Counted from the stretch's first letter, positions 47,369 through 60,934 are shown. The stretch is DNA of 64,000 nt from Cylicocyclus nassatus (GCA_958299035.1 CATQJL010000223.1:68796006-68860005), one strand, 5' to 3'. A program made the numbers and translations. Notes: a model not told the origin generated them from the letters alone.

Positions 47369-47555
47369 CGATGAATCAATTTATAGGCCGTCCGCGCTGC
47401 TGGAAAACAATGCTGTTGCGTACATTGAAGGCAGTTTACGACTGGAAAAAGCGCAGAGAAAACAGGTGGCGAGAGTGCACGAGGAAAGATGAGTGACGCG
47501 CAGTACACACCGCACTCTCCGCGCCCTGCGCGGACGCCTATAAATTGATTCATCG
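47369..47555. mobile_element. Short palindromic element (187 bp)
   Basis: CGATGAATCAATTTATAGGC with GTCCGCG on the left is inverted as CGCGGACG and CCTATAAATTGATTCATC on the right, around a GC-rich centre. Size and structure fit a MITE; class unknown. Confidence 0.65.
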
Positions 47556-48917
47556 TATATATGCCTATATCATATTCTAAGATATTATATTCAAAAAATG
47601 GGATATGGTCTGCTTGAAGCAAGGAAAAATTTTGACTTTTTGATTTTTCCCGAGAAACTCTCGTTTCTGATGTTGAAGAGGGAATGAGGACTCGCCAACG
47701 AGAATCTATATGGCCGGATCCAGGAATGTCGCTGCTTCTGCAATCATATTTGACGCGAAATTTTTTGTTCCTACCTTACTCACACCTATAATGCGATCCC
47801 AAGTCACGCCACGTGAAGCTCTAATGGGGGAAAACGCTTTGCAGGCAATAGCAGGGCAATAGCTCAATGAAAGAGCAAAAATGTTATATTGATGTGGGTT
47901 ATGTCGAATTGCAAGTCTCTTACAGTAATACTGTATTTCGAGAGGTCAAAACATTTCATTTGAAAGCAAAAAGGCGAAAATCTTTCTGCTTTATTCACTC
48001 TTGTCACTCTTGTCTTCTTCCTTCGCTTTGTCCTGTCCTTTTTCCTGTCCTCTTCCCTTTTTTCCATCTCATCCTCTCGAATTTTTGTTGTGCGATTCTC
48101 TCCACATATCAAGCAGTGGATTGCGAAACTCAGGTTTATTGCACAGGCTGTCACATAATGGCTTGCACTGTAAAGAGTTCATGCTTGAGACGAAATTTCT
48201 GTCGCACCATATTCAGGATTCAACACTCAGTGTTTTACCACAGAGCACACATTGCATAGTTTGGATGGGAAGAATTCTGCGAATTTTGCTTCTTCTATTT
48301 GATCGAGAGTTCAGAGTATGCGAGAATAACTGGAGCGTTCCACTATTATGTTCTACTAATGCTTGAATGTGCGAAATATGTGCTTTATTCTCTTCTTACG
48401 ATTAGAAACGCGAAATAAACCAAATCTTTGGTCATACGAAGCAGGCAATGAAGTAATGCCGTATGCTTCGCTTTTTATTGGAAGCTTTAGATTTTTTTGC
48501 GACCAAACACGGGTAGGCCAAAATTTGTGATTTTTCGTTACCCGATATAACTATGCAATGTGTAATGTGTAAAATACTGCTATAAAAGCATGCTTTTCTC
48601 TTTCAAAAAAAACCGAACATGTGAATATGCTCAGAGAGCCAGAAGTTATGAATCTGTGCACATGGTGCGGCAACCTGTTTCCAACTTTTTACAAACTCAA
48701 CGATTAAGCTTTTGAAAAATGAGGTGACTTACGCCCCCTATAGAAGTTAGTAGACTCTCGCTATGCGGTCCTCTGCCGGGTCTCCCAGGCCTCCCCTGAC
48801 TCTGCCGCTCAGCTACTCCCTCGAAAAACATGCCGCCAAGAGCGCAGCGAGAAAAATTTTTGAGATGACTTGCATACTGAAAAATGGTTTTGATATTATT
48901 AGGCGTTTCGAAAGCAC
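47556..48917. other. Unassigned DNA
   Basis: Pyrimidine-rich around 47995-48080. ORFs up to 135 codons here have no recognised motif and low-complexity composition. Confidence 0.3.
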
Positions 48918-51000
48918 TAGGTTGCTCGAAAAGTAATTTCGCTTTTTTCGAATAAGCGCAACATGCGCAGGACAAGACTAGGAAGATTTCAGGCGCATCT
49001 GATTTATCAATTGCCGCTACCAACTCAGACAGCCTGCTATCGGCGCAAAGAATTATTTCATTACTCATTGCTACGGATCTCTTCATGTAACCTTCTCCCT
49101 CCAAATTTAGCTCTGAAACTGTGTTTTCATTTGTTTTCTAATCAGCAATAAGATCATTTCTGCATACAAGTGAAGTGCAACCAGCTAATAACTTGCGCCG
49201 GCTTGGGATCGTGTCATAATCTTGACCGGTTGAAAAATATTGATAATATTATTAAAGACATTGAGTACAATGTCGCGCAAGTGTAGTAGCTGACTTTTTG
49301 CGGATCCACAGGTATAGAGGGAGCTGAAAATTTGAAATGAAGGCAAGACTTTTTTATACTATAAAGTATAAAAAAGAAATAGTTTGCAGTGTTGGCAAGA
49401 CTCCAAACTCCGCTGTGGTATTATTTGAATAGTAATAAATAAAAATGAATAGGGATGGAGCTTTCCCGCTTACGCTGGAGAATTCAGGTGGGAAGGGGTC
49501 AAATTGTTGTTTCGCATAATAAATCAACCATCGGGCTCTCAGAACAACCGAAAACCATAGTTTTTGGCAAAGTTAAGTTTCGCAAATAATTTTAAAATAC
49601 CAAGATTAGAGCAAACTCCACAGGATACAATGCAACTTGTTTCTCCTACATCTATCCGATCATAAGCTTCTATGAATGTTTTATTGAATCAACAGTATTT
49701 CAAACCTGCCTCAGACGCACGTAACAAACACCAACAAATTTTGAAATTAGAAACTTCCAAAAATGGATTATGAATAAAGAGTGATTTTATAGAACAAATG
49801 AGCACTCATGCATTCGTGATATCAAGTTTTGAGTTTTTCAAGTACCGCATGGGGAACTTTTGAAAATGCGAACTCGATGAAGTTTTTGAATGCTTATTAG
49901 GAAGAGGAAAAAAGCTGCATCGGATGACACCAAGTTGCCCGCCTTTTGATGAATAAGGTTTGTTAAACCTACAAAATTTGGATTCGACTATTTTCAAAAG
50001 AATCATAGCAGGAAAACAATTTTTTGTATGCATCAGAAATCCTCCTATCAATCGTGTACTTGGACTACCTCGGGGATTCGGAATAAAAATTTGAAAAAAA
50101 ATAGAAAAACTCGACAATGGCAGAAAACATGTGTAGCATTTTCCCGGTAAATTTCTGAGAGCCCCTCAAGCAAAGTGCAATGCAATTTTGAAAAGGATCA
50201 AAAAGTTGTGCCAAATGCAAGCGAGAACTTCTGAGGATTTTTGTTCTGCTGGATGCGACCTTTTTTGAATCCGAGATATTTTCGGTTTTTGAGCTGTCAG
50301 AATTTCCAAAATAAGGATTAACGAAAGATCTCAATGGCTTTTGATGCATTTTTGTATTCTCTTTCAGTGGTTCTGCTACATACCTCTGCAGTGCAGTGAA
50401 GAGATTCTAAAAAAACACCGAATTCTCGTAATTTTTCTGAGTCTTGTTACTGGTTCCCCGAGAACCAAGTGAACGGTGAATAGAGTTATCCCATGGTCAT
50501 TCAACGCCGCACTTTTTCTCTTTTCAACAAGTGTTTTTTGTTTTTGATCCATAAAGTCTGAGGATAAAATAAACGCCATGTTTTTCAAAAAAAAAACGCG
50601 GAGCTAGATTCTGGAATTCAAAATTTAGTGATTCAAAACTTTAAACCCTCAACACACGTACTCGTTAAAATAGTGTTAAATCATATCCACCTTTGGAAGT
50701 TCCAAAGTTTGACGTTTTACTGGTGGCGGCGTTGTCCTGTCCTGCTTACCTGGTATTTTTATCAAAAACTGTAGCGAGGTAGAAAGAAAAAAATTGCTTT
50801 GTATCCAATAGAGTCTTAGCTTTTTTCGGTTTCCAAATACTTGACTTTTCAAAAACACGTTTACTGCACTGCAATAGAAGCATAGCCACTGAAAAATGAA
50901 TTAAAAAATGCACCAAATGCTACTAAGATACCCTGCAAATAAGTGACTTGCATTGTAAGAGTCGTTCGAAAAGCGTGAAAACACTTTCGGGACGACCTAA
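48918..51000. mobile_element. Degraded TTAGG-type MITE region
   Basis: TAGGTTGCTCGAAAAGTAAT at the left and ACACTTTCGGGACGACCTAA at the right resemble the TTAGGTCATTCC family ends. Inside, 49800-50600 has words of the 37216 element in order, for example GTTTTTCAAGTACCGCATG and GTGTTTTTTGTTTTTGATCC. The span may be one expanded copy or two overlapping ones. Confidence 0.5.
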
Positions 51001-51401
51001 TATGTAAATTTCAGAAATTTTATAACCAAATGGTTCCATGATGTATACAAATCGCGATGTGGTTTTCCTAAAAAGTCTCAATCTGCACCATTTTCAAAGT
51101 GTGATTTCCAAATACTTACAGCATCAGAGCGGCTTTTTATTATGTTGACCCAACTGTGCACCATTTTCAAAAATTTATAAGTTTCATCTTTTTAAACGGA
51201 TTTGCAAATTTTTCGTTTTGTTCGAAAAAGAACAACTTGTTCTTTTTTAGTAGTACCTAAATTTCCTTCTGAAAAAAGCAAGCTGCGTAGATGCTGTGAT
51301 AAAAATTAATCAATTTTGAAATTTCCTGTGTTTGGTCGTAAGAAGTCTAGAACTTACAGTGAAAAATGAGAGCAGTCAATATCATAGATTTTACTAGTTG
51401 C
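51001..51401. other. Unassigned AT-rich DNA
   Basis: Nothing recognised. Confidence 0.3.
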
Positions 51402-51685
51402 TCTCTTTAATGCTGATCACCCCCACGGGGGTGATCAGCATGTTCGATTACCCCCCTGTGCAAAATCCCAGCCCCCTAGCTCAAATTTTGCAAAAAATCG
51501 ATAAAATCGATATCGATCGATACGAAAAGTAGCCTATGACACGCTCCCTGCCCCGAAGTGCACGTGTGCCAAGTTTGGTCCCGATCGGTTCAGAAATAAA
51601 AATTTCTATTCCGCACATACGTACAGACAGACATACAGACATACATACAGACAGACATTCAGCTTTATATATAAGATAGAGATAG
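51402..51685. repeat. Dispersed-type repeat with hairpin head and GACAGACATACA tail
   Basis: It begins with a perfect 15-bp hairpin (ATGCTGATCACCCCC, loop AC, inverse; 51410-51441), continues through an ATCGATATCGATCGAT block, and ends in GACAGACATACAGACATAC repeats and TTATATATAAGATAG. This architecture is that of a short interspersed repeat; its class is not known to me. Confidence 0.5.
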
Positions 51686-52911
51686 AAATGGTGGAGCAAT
51701 ATTACTCGGATTCCAACTTTTTTTACCTATTGGCTGCCAAAAAAACTCTACTTGCAATAGAATCCGTAAACAGTCTGTTTGAATTTCATGAGCCGATTTT
51801 TCTAACTGAGCAATATACGTGCAGATTGTTTTTTCCATAAAAGTTGTAGCTTTCAAGAAAGCAAAACAAGACTGCGAAGTTTTTGGTTGCTTAACATTTT
51901 TTTGTGAATGGTATTTTTTCGTAAAAATGTTGAGTTCAAATACTGTTTAATTTGAAAAAACAGGTGATAAAATTTGCAATACTTACTATTGTCCAACTAC
52001 AATTGTTTAGTAATCTTGGGATCGACACTTACTGTTCCGAATTTTATTGCAACAAGCTTTATGGTAAACAAATAAAGGAAACTGGAATTTGAGGGCACTG
52101 CGGGTAGGAAAATGCTGATAGTAAAGTTAACAAAGAACCATAGACATTACCTTTGGGCCGGTACTAATCTCCCTCCCTCCCTCCCCCCCCCCGTCCCGCC
52201 CTGGCGGGAGGTCCAGCCGGCAAATCACCGGCGACCTTGGTAAGGTCGGCAAAAACTAAGAATTGGAATTTTAGCCGTCTGATGGATGAATATGCCACCG
52301 CGACTTTGAGGACAAAGGACACTTGAATCGCAAATTGAGATTTGAAACCCCCCTCAGAAAAATCTAAGAAGGAGGTGCTGCTGCTGGCCACTTCGCGAGC
52401 TAATTGCCGGCAACCTGCCCGGAATTGAAATTGTCAAAATCCGCAAGATTGGAGCTGCCGGCAGTTCAGTGAGCACGGGAAATAATATGCTCTTTTGTGA
52501 GAACAAGGGGTGGCGGCATTTCGACGTCAAAGGGGACGTCGAGGTGCTGGCACCTTGCTGGCGGCGTTTGTGAGTTTGCGTAATGCGGCATATCATACAA
52601 TTTACTTCAAGCAGTTAAATCCAAAATTTCCATTTATTTGTTGAATGTTATCGTTTTCGTCGTTTGGGACCTTCCTGATTAGTTCGATGAGATGATCAAA
52701 AGAAGAGTCTAGCATTATACAAAATTCTAGCGAAATCGTCTTCCTTTTCTATTTTTTCATGATCTTTTTTGCACCCATTCCGTCTCATCGTTGTCCATAT
52801 TAATCAGCTGTTGTTTCTGGTCAAAAGTCTAACACACTCTGTACCGATCTCCGTCTTACAGGCGCCACCTTTGAGCTCTCCTGTTATGATCTGGGGACAA
52901 CAACAAGTGAC
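51686..52911. other. Unassigned DNA with a C-rich tract
   Basis: The CTCCCTCCCTCCC tract and an 11-C run at 52169-52191 precede a small GC-rich hairpin (CCCGCC/GGCGGG). The 52200-52570 block is GC-richer than its surroundings but no ORF in it is recognisable. Confidence 0.3.
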
Positions 52912-52980
52912 CGTGTGGTTTCATTGGTTAGCGCGCTTGCGCTTATGATTAACGCATGCAGGTTCGGACGCGCGAGATGT
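52912..52980 (+). pseudogene. tRNA-like relic
   Basis: TGGTTTCATTGGTTAGCGC resembles a tRNA D-arm/A box, and GGTTCGGACGC 40 bp later resembles a B box. The acceptor and anticodon stems do not pair properly, so this is a decayed tRNA or a tRNA-derived repeat head. Confidence 0.35.
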
Positions 52981-55560
52981 AAATGTTTTGCGAAGGACTA
53001 CCTCGCCAAAATCCTTGTGAAAATAGTAACTGCGGACTAAGATAATATAAAACTATAACCACTTCGCAAGCTAACGCAGGAGTCGGCAACTTTTCGCAAT
53101 GTCTGCCAGTTTGCAGGCATCTATGATACCACCAGGTAGGGTAGATTACTTACGGGCTCTGATGCCTCCAAATACCGATCTTACATCACAACAGTGTAGG
53201 CGATTCAATGTTTGTTAGATGCTTGGCAAAGATGAGCAAGCACTAATCTTTGACATCCTTAATTCATCAACTGATTTTATTGAAAAACAAAAGGTGTAAG
53301 AGAAAGTTCAAGTTATTTTGAAAAAATTTCTTGTTATGCTGACAAGTTGAGAAGGCGCTCAAGCTGTGTTAACGATAAGATGGAATCTATAGTGTCTATG
53401 CATTTTCGAGTTTGAAGCTCTCATGTGTTTTATAAATTCTAAAAGTCAGGCAGATGCTAAACCTTATTTATCGAGAAGTTTTGGGACCTAAAAGGAAACT
53501 ACATCAGGTAAAAAGAACTCAACAGATTTTCTTGTCGCTTTCTCTAAATTCCATTTGCGAAAATTTGAGAGATCGTGAGAGAAATTTAAGACAGCGATTT
53601 ATGGATTCGATTTGTGTTTCTCAAGATTTCTGTTTCCCTTTTGCAACTTTAGCGGAATTTGCGTCATTAAGAGTTGCTGACATCTGCGCGAATGCTTGGG
53701 TTCGCGCAGTGGTCCTTTAAAGACTGAGGAGCGTTGCATGATGTGCTTGCTAAGAACGTGTGCTGTAAAATAAAATTGAAACTCAAAATTTGGGTAAGAG
53801 ATCAAAATACTAAAATGAATGGAGAAAGTTATACATATACAAAGACATAGTTGCTTAGCCCCTTTTATATGTTTTGATCTACTCGGTGGCGTTTGATAAA
53901 TCGTCAAAGTTCATCTGAGAGCGAAACTGTCGTTTTTCATTGAGTACATCGATAAAATTCAAATCGTTGAAATCAAAATCAGATTAACAAGTTTGTTTCT
54001 ATCGAAATCTATGCATTATTTTCAAATTAAATAAAACTGACAGTGTAAGATACGTACCATAACACTGACATGGTTCTGCGATGAACTTGCTAATGTAGAG
54101 TACATTCACTGCAGACATTCAACAATGTCATTTTGATGCGGATTAGGAGAATATCTCTTACACCAAGATTTTTGGGAAGACTTTGAAAATCAGCATTAAT
54201 GTCATACTGTTATATATTGTGCTACGAAGGAGATGTTTGTCGTAGAAAAGGCAACAAAAATTGACTGGAATTCCCTTATCTGAGTTGAGGTTACAGAAAC
54301 AAAAGCTTGGGTACATGTAGAATATATGAACACATTTGCAATCCGCTTTCTTGTTACGCCTTTTGAAATCAAATTTCAGACTCCTGCAATTGAGAAATCA
54401 GCAAATCTACAAATGTTCTATACCTTCTCTGTTTCTCGCTTTTTCAAATTTGTTATTATCAAATTCCTTGATACTACTACATATATCCAGACTAGAGTTC
54501 ACTACATTCACTACTAGGGCGATTTTTCGGTAACTGCCGTTGCGGAGCAGACTTTTTCGCTTTATCCAAAAACACTACCATTTCGGACATTACGCCCACC
54601 CTTGCATCGTATTGTCCGAGGCGCTGATTATCAAAATATGATTTATTTTAGTTTTTGGTACAAAACGGTAAGGCTGGGTAGTCATTCTGCACAACCCAAT
54701 GTCATAGATTTTCAAGAATCGTGTTTTGGAGTTATTTCACGTGCTGATCACGATTACAAGGTCTACTTTGTTCACTAATGTCCCAAAATGGGGCTCGGTA
54801 GCTACGGCAGAGATTTCGTAAAGAACGAAAAAAATTGGTGTGAGAAGGCGGTTTAGAAACTTGAGAGTAGCATTTCCGTCATCAGCTAAAATATGCTAAA
54901 AAAGCCATATATGTAAAATTTGAGTTTGCTTGAATAAACAATTCAAAAAATCAATGAAATCAATAAAATCAGCAATTTTCTGGTGGGCTGACATCAGTCT
55001 CTTGCCCGCCCGTATTTTCTGTGCTTGTCACTTAAATTTTCAGAAACAGCTTTATGCTGTAAAGAATTTGAGCTAAAGTCTGTGCCTTATCCTTATCTAC
55101 GGTGTACCTACCGTAACATCACATTACACTATCCCAAGCCTGGACCGCTCCGGCTGGAGCTTCGCCCAGTTGTTCCCGATCATGTGCCAGACCCGTGAAA
55201 TCGTAAAACGGCGACGTTGGAGTTGCAGGAATCTTACGATCTACCGGTGGGTCGTATTGTCGTGAATGTGTTTAATAAATAAGCGTAAGACGCTTTATTT
55301 CTTTTACAAAGCAAGTCTGACATGGCGGTATCGTTTAGGCTATCGGTCTTCGACAGTGTTTGCTCTCAAAAATCTGGAGTCGCAAATTAAAAGTTATCAA
55401 CCAAGTACTAACTCTTTTGACCTTACGAAGTCATTCCAAAACATCTAACGTAAGAAAGGGAGAAATGTGGAAGACAAGCATGCTGGAATTGGAAACTTTT
55501 GAATGTCGTAGATTTCGCAAGACATTGAATTCATCATTCGTAAGTCACACAAGCCAAGTA
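52981..55560. other. Unassigned AT-rich DNA
   Basis: Short ORFs such as 53099-53220 and 54326-54517 show no family motif. A GC-richer block at 55120-55270 has no recognised identity. Confidence 0.3.
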
Positions 55561-56084
55561 ATAGGTTGGCACATAAGTTTTGCAACTAATTTTGTAATTT
55601 TTCTCTTTTTCAATGTGACGCATTCATTTTTGGGCATATTGTAGACTAGGTAGTAGGCTAAAAATATGCGCAAGCAGTTTGATTTTGGAAGCGAAGAGAA
55701 AATTCTCGCATTTTTTAAAAGCTGGACAAATTCAAAATTTCAGGGGTCGGAAAACCAGAAACACAGCCGTTCTCAGTCTGAGTCAATCACATCAAAAATT
55801 CTACCCAGATTGTTGAGGGAAATCTCCAATGATCTTTACAGATACGGCTTTATGCGTTTGATTTAGACTGAAAACGGCTTTATTTTTTGGTTTCCCGACC
55901 TTTAAAACTTTGAATTTGACCAACTTCAGAAAAATGCGTGATTTTTCTGAACTTCGCCATCAGAAACCAAACTCTTTGGACGTTTTTGTAGCCTACTGCC
56001 TAAACCCACATTACCAAAGATGAATGTGTCAGTTAAAAAGAGAAAAGTAACGAAATGAGTTGCAAAATTTCTGTGGCAACCTAA
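55561..56084. mobile_element. Palindromic mariner-TIR MITE, 524 bp
   Basis: The left end ATAGGTTGGCACATAAGTTT is inverted at the right as CTGTGGCAACCTAA, with TA flanks. Arms around GGTCGGAAAACCAG and GGTTTCCCGACC are complementary. Confidence 0.75.
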
Positions 56085-56719
56085 TATTCCTAGTATTTCA
56101 TGACCACCGCCTACTAGCGTTGCATACATCTTGCGTGAAAGCTTCTACAAAGCTTAGTCATTCCATTCTGCCTACGTTTGTCAAGTCTATCCACCTAATC
56201 CAGGACTGGTTTTCAGGTGTGCCCTACTTTTGAGGCTATGGGAACTATTCAATCAAATCTCCATAAACTTTTCCTCACTAAACAATTTTCCTTGGGTTTG
56301 GTTGTTACCCACTCCATCAAACCAAAACCGTGGCCGTCCTCTTGATCTGTGTTACAACAATTTTAATACTCTGTCGAACTTTGTATTTGCACGTGATCCG
56401 CTTTCAATACTGATGCTCCGAAGCGAAACCATAGCATTTGTTTTCAAAAATTTCCTCTATCTTAGTATGCCTATCGCGGATACTTATCATACATTCTTTG
56501 CCTAAGAGACGCGACCACGCTTTGTGTGCATTTCATTGACAAGTTCATGAATGAGTTTTAAAGCGTTTTGGTCGAATTATTATAAGATTTCGTGGAAGAA
56601 TAGTTTAAGCTCGTTAATCCACGCTGGCTACGTTCTTTCACGATCCTAATAGTAATTAACGAAACGCATTAGAACTCGCTTATGAACTTGTAGTTCAAAC
56701 GTACGCAAAGCGCGCTCTT
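56085..56719. other. Unassigned AT-rich DNA
   Basis: Nothing recognised; a 91-codon ORF at 56230 has no motif. Confidence 0.3.
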
Positions 56720-57285
56720 ACAAGGAAACGATCCCAGCTTGTGGTGGCCAATTGAAATTAACTGCAAATCATTAGATGGGTTTAATGAGCTGATTCCAAA
56801 TCTATCTTCCGTATCTGCGATGCCGTACTCCGGAAAAAGTTATAAGCCTTCAAATGTCCAAATTTGACAAACATTCAGCGTGTTAGTCATACACACTTCC
56901 AAGTTGGATTTTCGAGACATCATGCATTACAGCTACTACAGTGCCTTCATGCATTCAAATGCGGCTAAATGTGGGAATTCACTAAATTTCTAACGCGTGA
57001 TGGACTTTAGAATTCAACTCAAAAGGCATGACTATCAAGATATCCAGTGTACTGATTTCAGTGGATGTTCATATTAACCAGAGACGCAGATAAGTGTTTT
57101 TAACTACAGTTCTTGAGGATGTGGCACTGAAATTGCCGCACTTGAAGATTTGAACGCTTATAACGCTTTCCAGAGAACGACGTCATAGATGTGAAAGCCA
57201 GATTTGGAATCAGCTCATTGAGAAGCATCTGATGATTTGCGGCTCAATCCGATTTGCCACCTAGTTGGGATCGTATCCTGTTTAG
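56720..57285. mobile_element. Imperfect palindromic element, ~560 bp
   Basis: The left arm contains GAGCTGATTCCAAATCT and the right arm its inverse AGATTTGGAATCAGCTC; similarity continues out to CGATCCCA / TGGGATCG. The termini do not show TTAGG, so it belongs to another class. Confidence 0.6.
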
Positions 57286-57929
57286 TCGGAGACTGAATGA
57301 TATTTTCCTTGATGTCTAACGCTGTCACGTATAGCTTGTATAGTCCATGTGCTGCATCCTTCTTTTTAACGATGAAGTCGTTAAAAGGATACTACATTTC
57401 TTCTTACATATTGTATTCAACAGTGGTTCGGTACAGCCTTGACGGAAGTGTATTAAGACATGATTGATTTCCTCTTTTTGGAGGTAATTCAAGAACAGGA
57501 AACACGATGGGATCTTTTGCGCTCATTATAAGTGAAAGACGATAGGGGATGCCAGCGCATTTCGCCCTAGAACGCAAAGTTCGTTACATCTTCCATTCTT
57601 TTATCGATTTCTTCGTTCCAGACGTCATGAACTCCGTTTTGAGGGGGCAAACTTGAATCCGAGTGCAAATCTTTACCCAGCTCGGTGCATCCTCTGTGCA
57701 AATGAAACGCGTCCTGGCATGGCAAGCATATTCACTTCATATTCATAGCATATTCCCGATGTAGGTGCATCCCTCGAAATGTTGCTACATAAATCATCAA
57801 CGTGGCTGTCTTTCGATCATTTTAACATGTCAACTTTGATTAAGCGCCTTAAATTTGCTAGAATTAACGTGTTAAAGCGATAACAATCGAAAGGCGCGTT
57901 GATGGCTCATATGGGAAGAATTCCGGGGT
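57286..57929. other. Unassigned DNA
   Basis: Nothing recognised. Confidence 0.3.
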
Positions 57930-58210
57930 ATGTACGATGTGTATCATTAATTCTCTGACTAAGAAAAGCAAGTACGCCTTTGCGTACTTTTGGCTAGCAA
58001 ATTCATATGTCAATTCTAATTTTGGATGATTTATTATTAGATTCATATGTTCGAGCTTGTTAAGCAAAGTGAGTTTGAACATGTTCTTCTACGGTTTGCT
58101 AACTGTAAGTTAACAAAAGTGTCAGAACGCACACATAAACTTTTGTTGATCGAACGTACGCGAGGCGTACTCGCGTCTCTCAGTCAGAAAATGAATGATA
58201 CGTGTCATTT
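57930..58210. repeat. Weak inverted repeat
   Basis: GTGTATCATTAATTCTCTGACT on the left is loosely inverted as AGTCAGAAAATGAATGATACG on the right, with short complementary patches between. Possibly an old palindromic element. Confidence 0.35.
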
Positions 58211-59902
58211 CGCATGTCAGGTTCAATGCGTTAAGGGAAATTGCTGGGTAGGCGGACAGAGTTTGGGGTACTTATCCTTCGGCTTCCGTTACCCCTGAAA
58301 GCAACCTTTTCCGGCGCACTGTTTGGATAGGGACTTAATGTAAGGCCTACTGCAGTATTGTCTCCTACAGTTGCTGCTATCCTTGTAAGTCTAAAAGGGA
58401 ACGGAAGAAAGAAAGAGTACTGATTACATTATCTTTAAGCATAAATTCGAATTCAATGTCACTCTTTTACACTCACCCGGTCTCGGAGCTTAGATCTGGG
58501 CCGGTGGAGTAGCTTTCTTGATGCCTTTCTTAGTAGTTCTCAAAAAAGCTGCAAAAATTGTCAATGGCGTAATTACAGAAAAAATTTGTGTCCCTCTACA
58601 GAGATTGAAGGAGATGATTAGAAGGAAGAGATTACTGATGACTAAAGTAGAAAATGTAAGAAGATATTGATTATATTGCGTGACTAAGATCCACTACCTA
58701 TACTGTTATTATATACCAAGTTTGAATGTGACCATTTATTCCGGCGCGCAGAAAGAGTTGCATTACGTTGAAGATCAAATTTACAGTGCTGTTTAATTTG
58801 ATTAAGAATGCTTAAGGCTTGAAGTTAGGTTCAATGGAAAGCAAAAATCATGAGTTTTGTCTTTTCATTCGAAAGTTAGCGGCTCTAGCGTATTGGCTAA
58901 TTTCCAGTAACTGTGTTGGGCGCAATACTCGCAATTATTGGTATAGTTGGTGACCTTGTATCTCGTCCTCTTGTATTCCGTGTATCCTGTCTCTGACCTG
59001 CGGCACATATAGCTAACATGTTAACAACGTGCAACAGCATGTCTACAACAAACAATAACCTGTTGACAGAACATTTTGCTTACAAGCTGAGAGCGAGCAT
59101 GTTGCTGCGTGTTGCTAATGCTGCTAGTATGTATAATGCTCACGAGTGCGGCAGGTCGGCAGGTCAGAAACGCAGACCAGGGTATCGGAAACCATGGAAG
59201 GAACGATATGCTGCCGACACACTTTCAGATTAGGCTAGACGATTAATCGAATGGGCATACATATTTTGCCCGACGATCAAATGTATTCTGCCTCCTCCTT
59301 CGGTCTGTCGGAAGAAGATGAGTTTTGAGAGATTGAAATATTGAACTTTGAATCCCCAAAATAATTGAACAAGGTAATACCTTACCAAACATCTCTCTTG
59401 GTTGTTTTTGCAAAAAAAGGCTTCGATTTTTCATTTCTTCAGAAAGTGTTTGCGTCTTTTGTTTCCTTGCGCATTCAGGCTGGGGGAAAAATGGCGAGGG
59501 CGCAATTTTTGATAGTCTTCATCACGCATCATTGCTGACCTGAAATGGTCAAAATTCCAGGCCAAAGCGTGGCCAAGGGAAAATTTTCGTTCAGAAACCC
59601 TCATTTTAAAAGGCATACAACTCCTGCGTACTCGTTCAGTCGCTTTATCCCAATTGGGTATCGGACTACTATACTACATTCATATGTCACAAACCATCGA
59701 ACAAGGCTTCAACTTTGTGTCTAATACGGCATTGCGCGCATCAAACTGGGTGACCACAACATTTGAGACGAAGAAAACAGCTTCTTGGTGCGTGACTAAA
59801 GGCAGCGTCCCACCAAATTGAGGGGTGCTGGGCTTTGTAGCGGTGTTATAGTGGACCCCCTACTTGAGCATTGGCCGAAGTCAGGAGCGAAAAAGGTGTC
59901 TA
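58211..59902. other. Unassigned DNA upstream of the foldback element
   Basis: It includes a 71-codon ORF at 59018-59233 without motif. No gene supported. Confidence 0.3.
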
Positions 59903-60098
59903 CTAACAAGGGAAGGATACTCGGTCGAAGTGGCCATTTGGAATGAGCTGTATATTAGGGAACCGTCCTCCGTAAGGCAAACTCAAAACTACTTTCGCTA
60001 GGTGCCGAGCGGTTTTGTGGGGGGAGTTACAAGGCCATTTTCCTCCGGCGCAGCCAGCGCACCCAGTAATGAGCGAGGCGCTAGAATAACGCGGCAGT

Positions 60099-60170
60099 GT
60101 GGCAGTGGCACAGTGGCAACGCAGCGGACTACGAAGCAGATGATCGAGGGTTCGAGTCCTGTTGCTGCTA
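60099..60170 (+). pseudogene. tRNA-Arg(ACG)-like sequence, left arm
   Basis: It has an A-box-like TGGCACAGTGG, the anticodon loop CTACGAA with ACG at the anticodon position, and a B-box GGTTCGAGTCC. D-, anticodon- and T-stems contain mismatches, so it is probably a pseudogene or tRNA-derived module. Confidence 0.5.
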
Positions 60171-60934
60171 TTTTGTTTTGCAGTTCTGTGAAAAGTCTAT
60201 TGGGTGACAGCAAACGAGAAATACTATTTCTAGGCAGTTCAAACAAGCTATTTACTGCAAAAAAGTCACTATTTCTACAATAAGCCATAATCTTTTACAA
60301 TATGTAAATCTGTGGAGGTTATGATGTCACAACAATGGGTTCAAATGATATATTAACATGTATGGAATACAACCACAAAATGCACAAAGCAGAAGAGCTT
60401 CTCGCAACGCGCGCACTTGCAAAATTGCAATCGATTCACATCCCATTTATTGACTCTTGATCTGAACTTTACCTTGCATCATAGGGATTCCATCCTTAAG
60501 ATCTTATCGCTCATTTACACACAATTTTGCTCGCCGCGATTCAAAAATTTGCTTTCATACCCATGGATGCAGCCGGATACATTGATAACCACCCCGGCGA
60601 ATTCGAGTCTCCTATTCAGTACTGTTTTTCACCGACTTTGATAGACAATTGTGAAGCTGCTGATTGTCATCGTCTTATTTTATCCGATGTGCGCGCTGCG
60701 AGAAGCTCTTCTACTTTGAGCATTTTGTGGTTGTATTCCATACATGTCAATATATCACTTGAATCCCTTGTTGTGACATCATAACCTCCACAGATTTACA
60801 TATTTTAGATTAGAAGACTATAGTTTATTGCAGAAAGTGGCTTTTTTGCAGTAACTAGCTTGTTTCGACTGCCTAGAAATAGTATTTCTCGTTTGCTGTC
60901 ACCCAATAGACTTTTTACAGAACTGCAAAACAAA

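Noticed and set aside
58490..58551. Minus-strand TTKKGIKKATPPAQI as a last exon behind a TTTTTGCAG acceptor
   Set aside because: Too short to identify, and no upstream exon with a matching donor was found.
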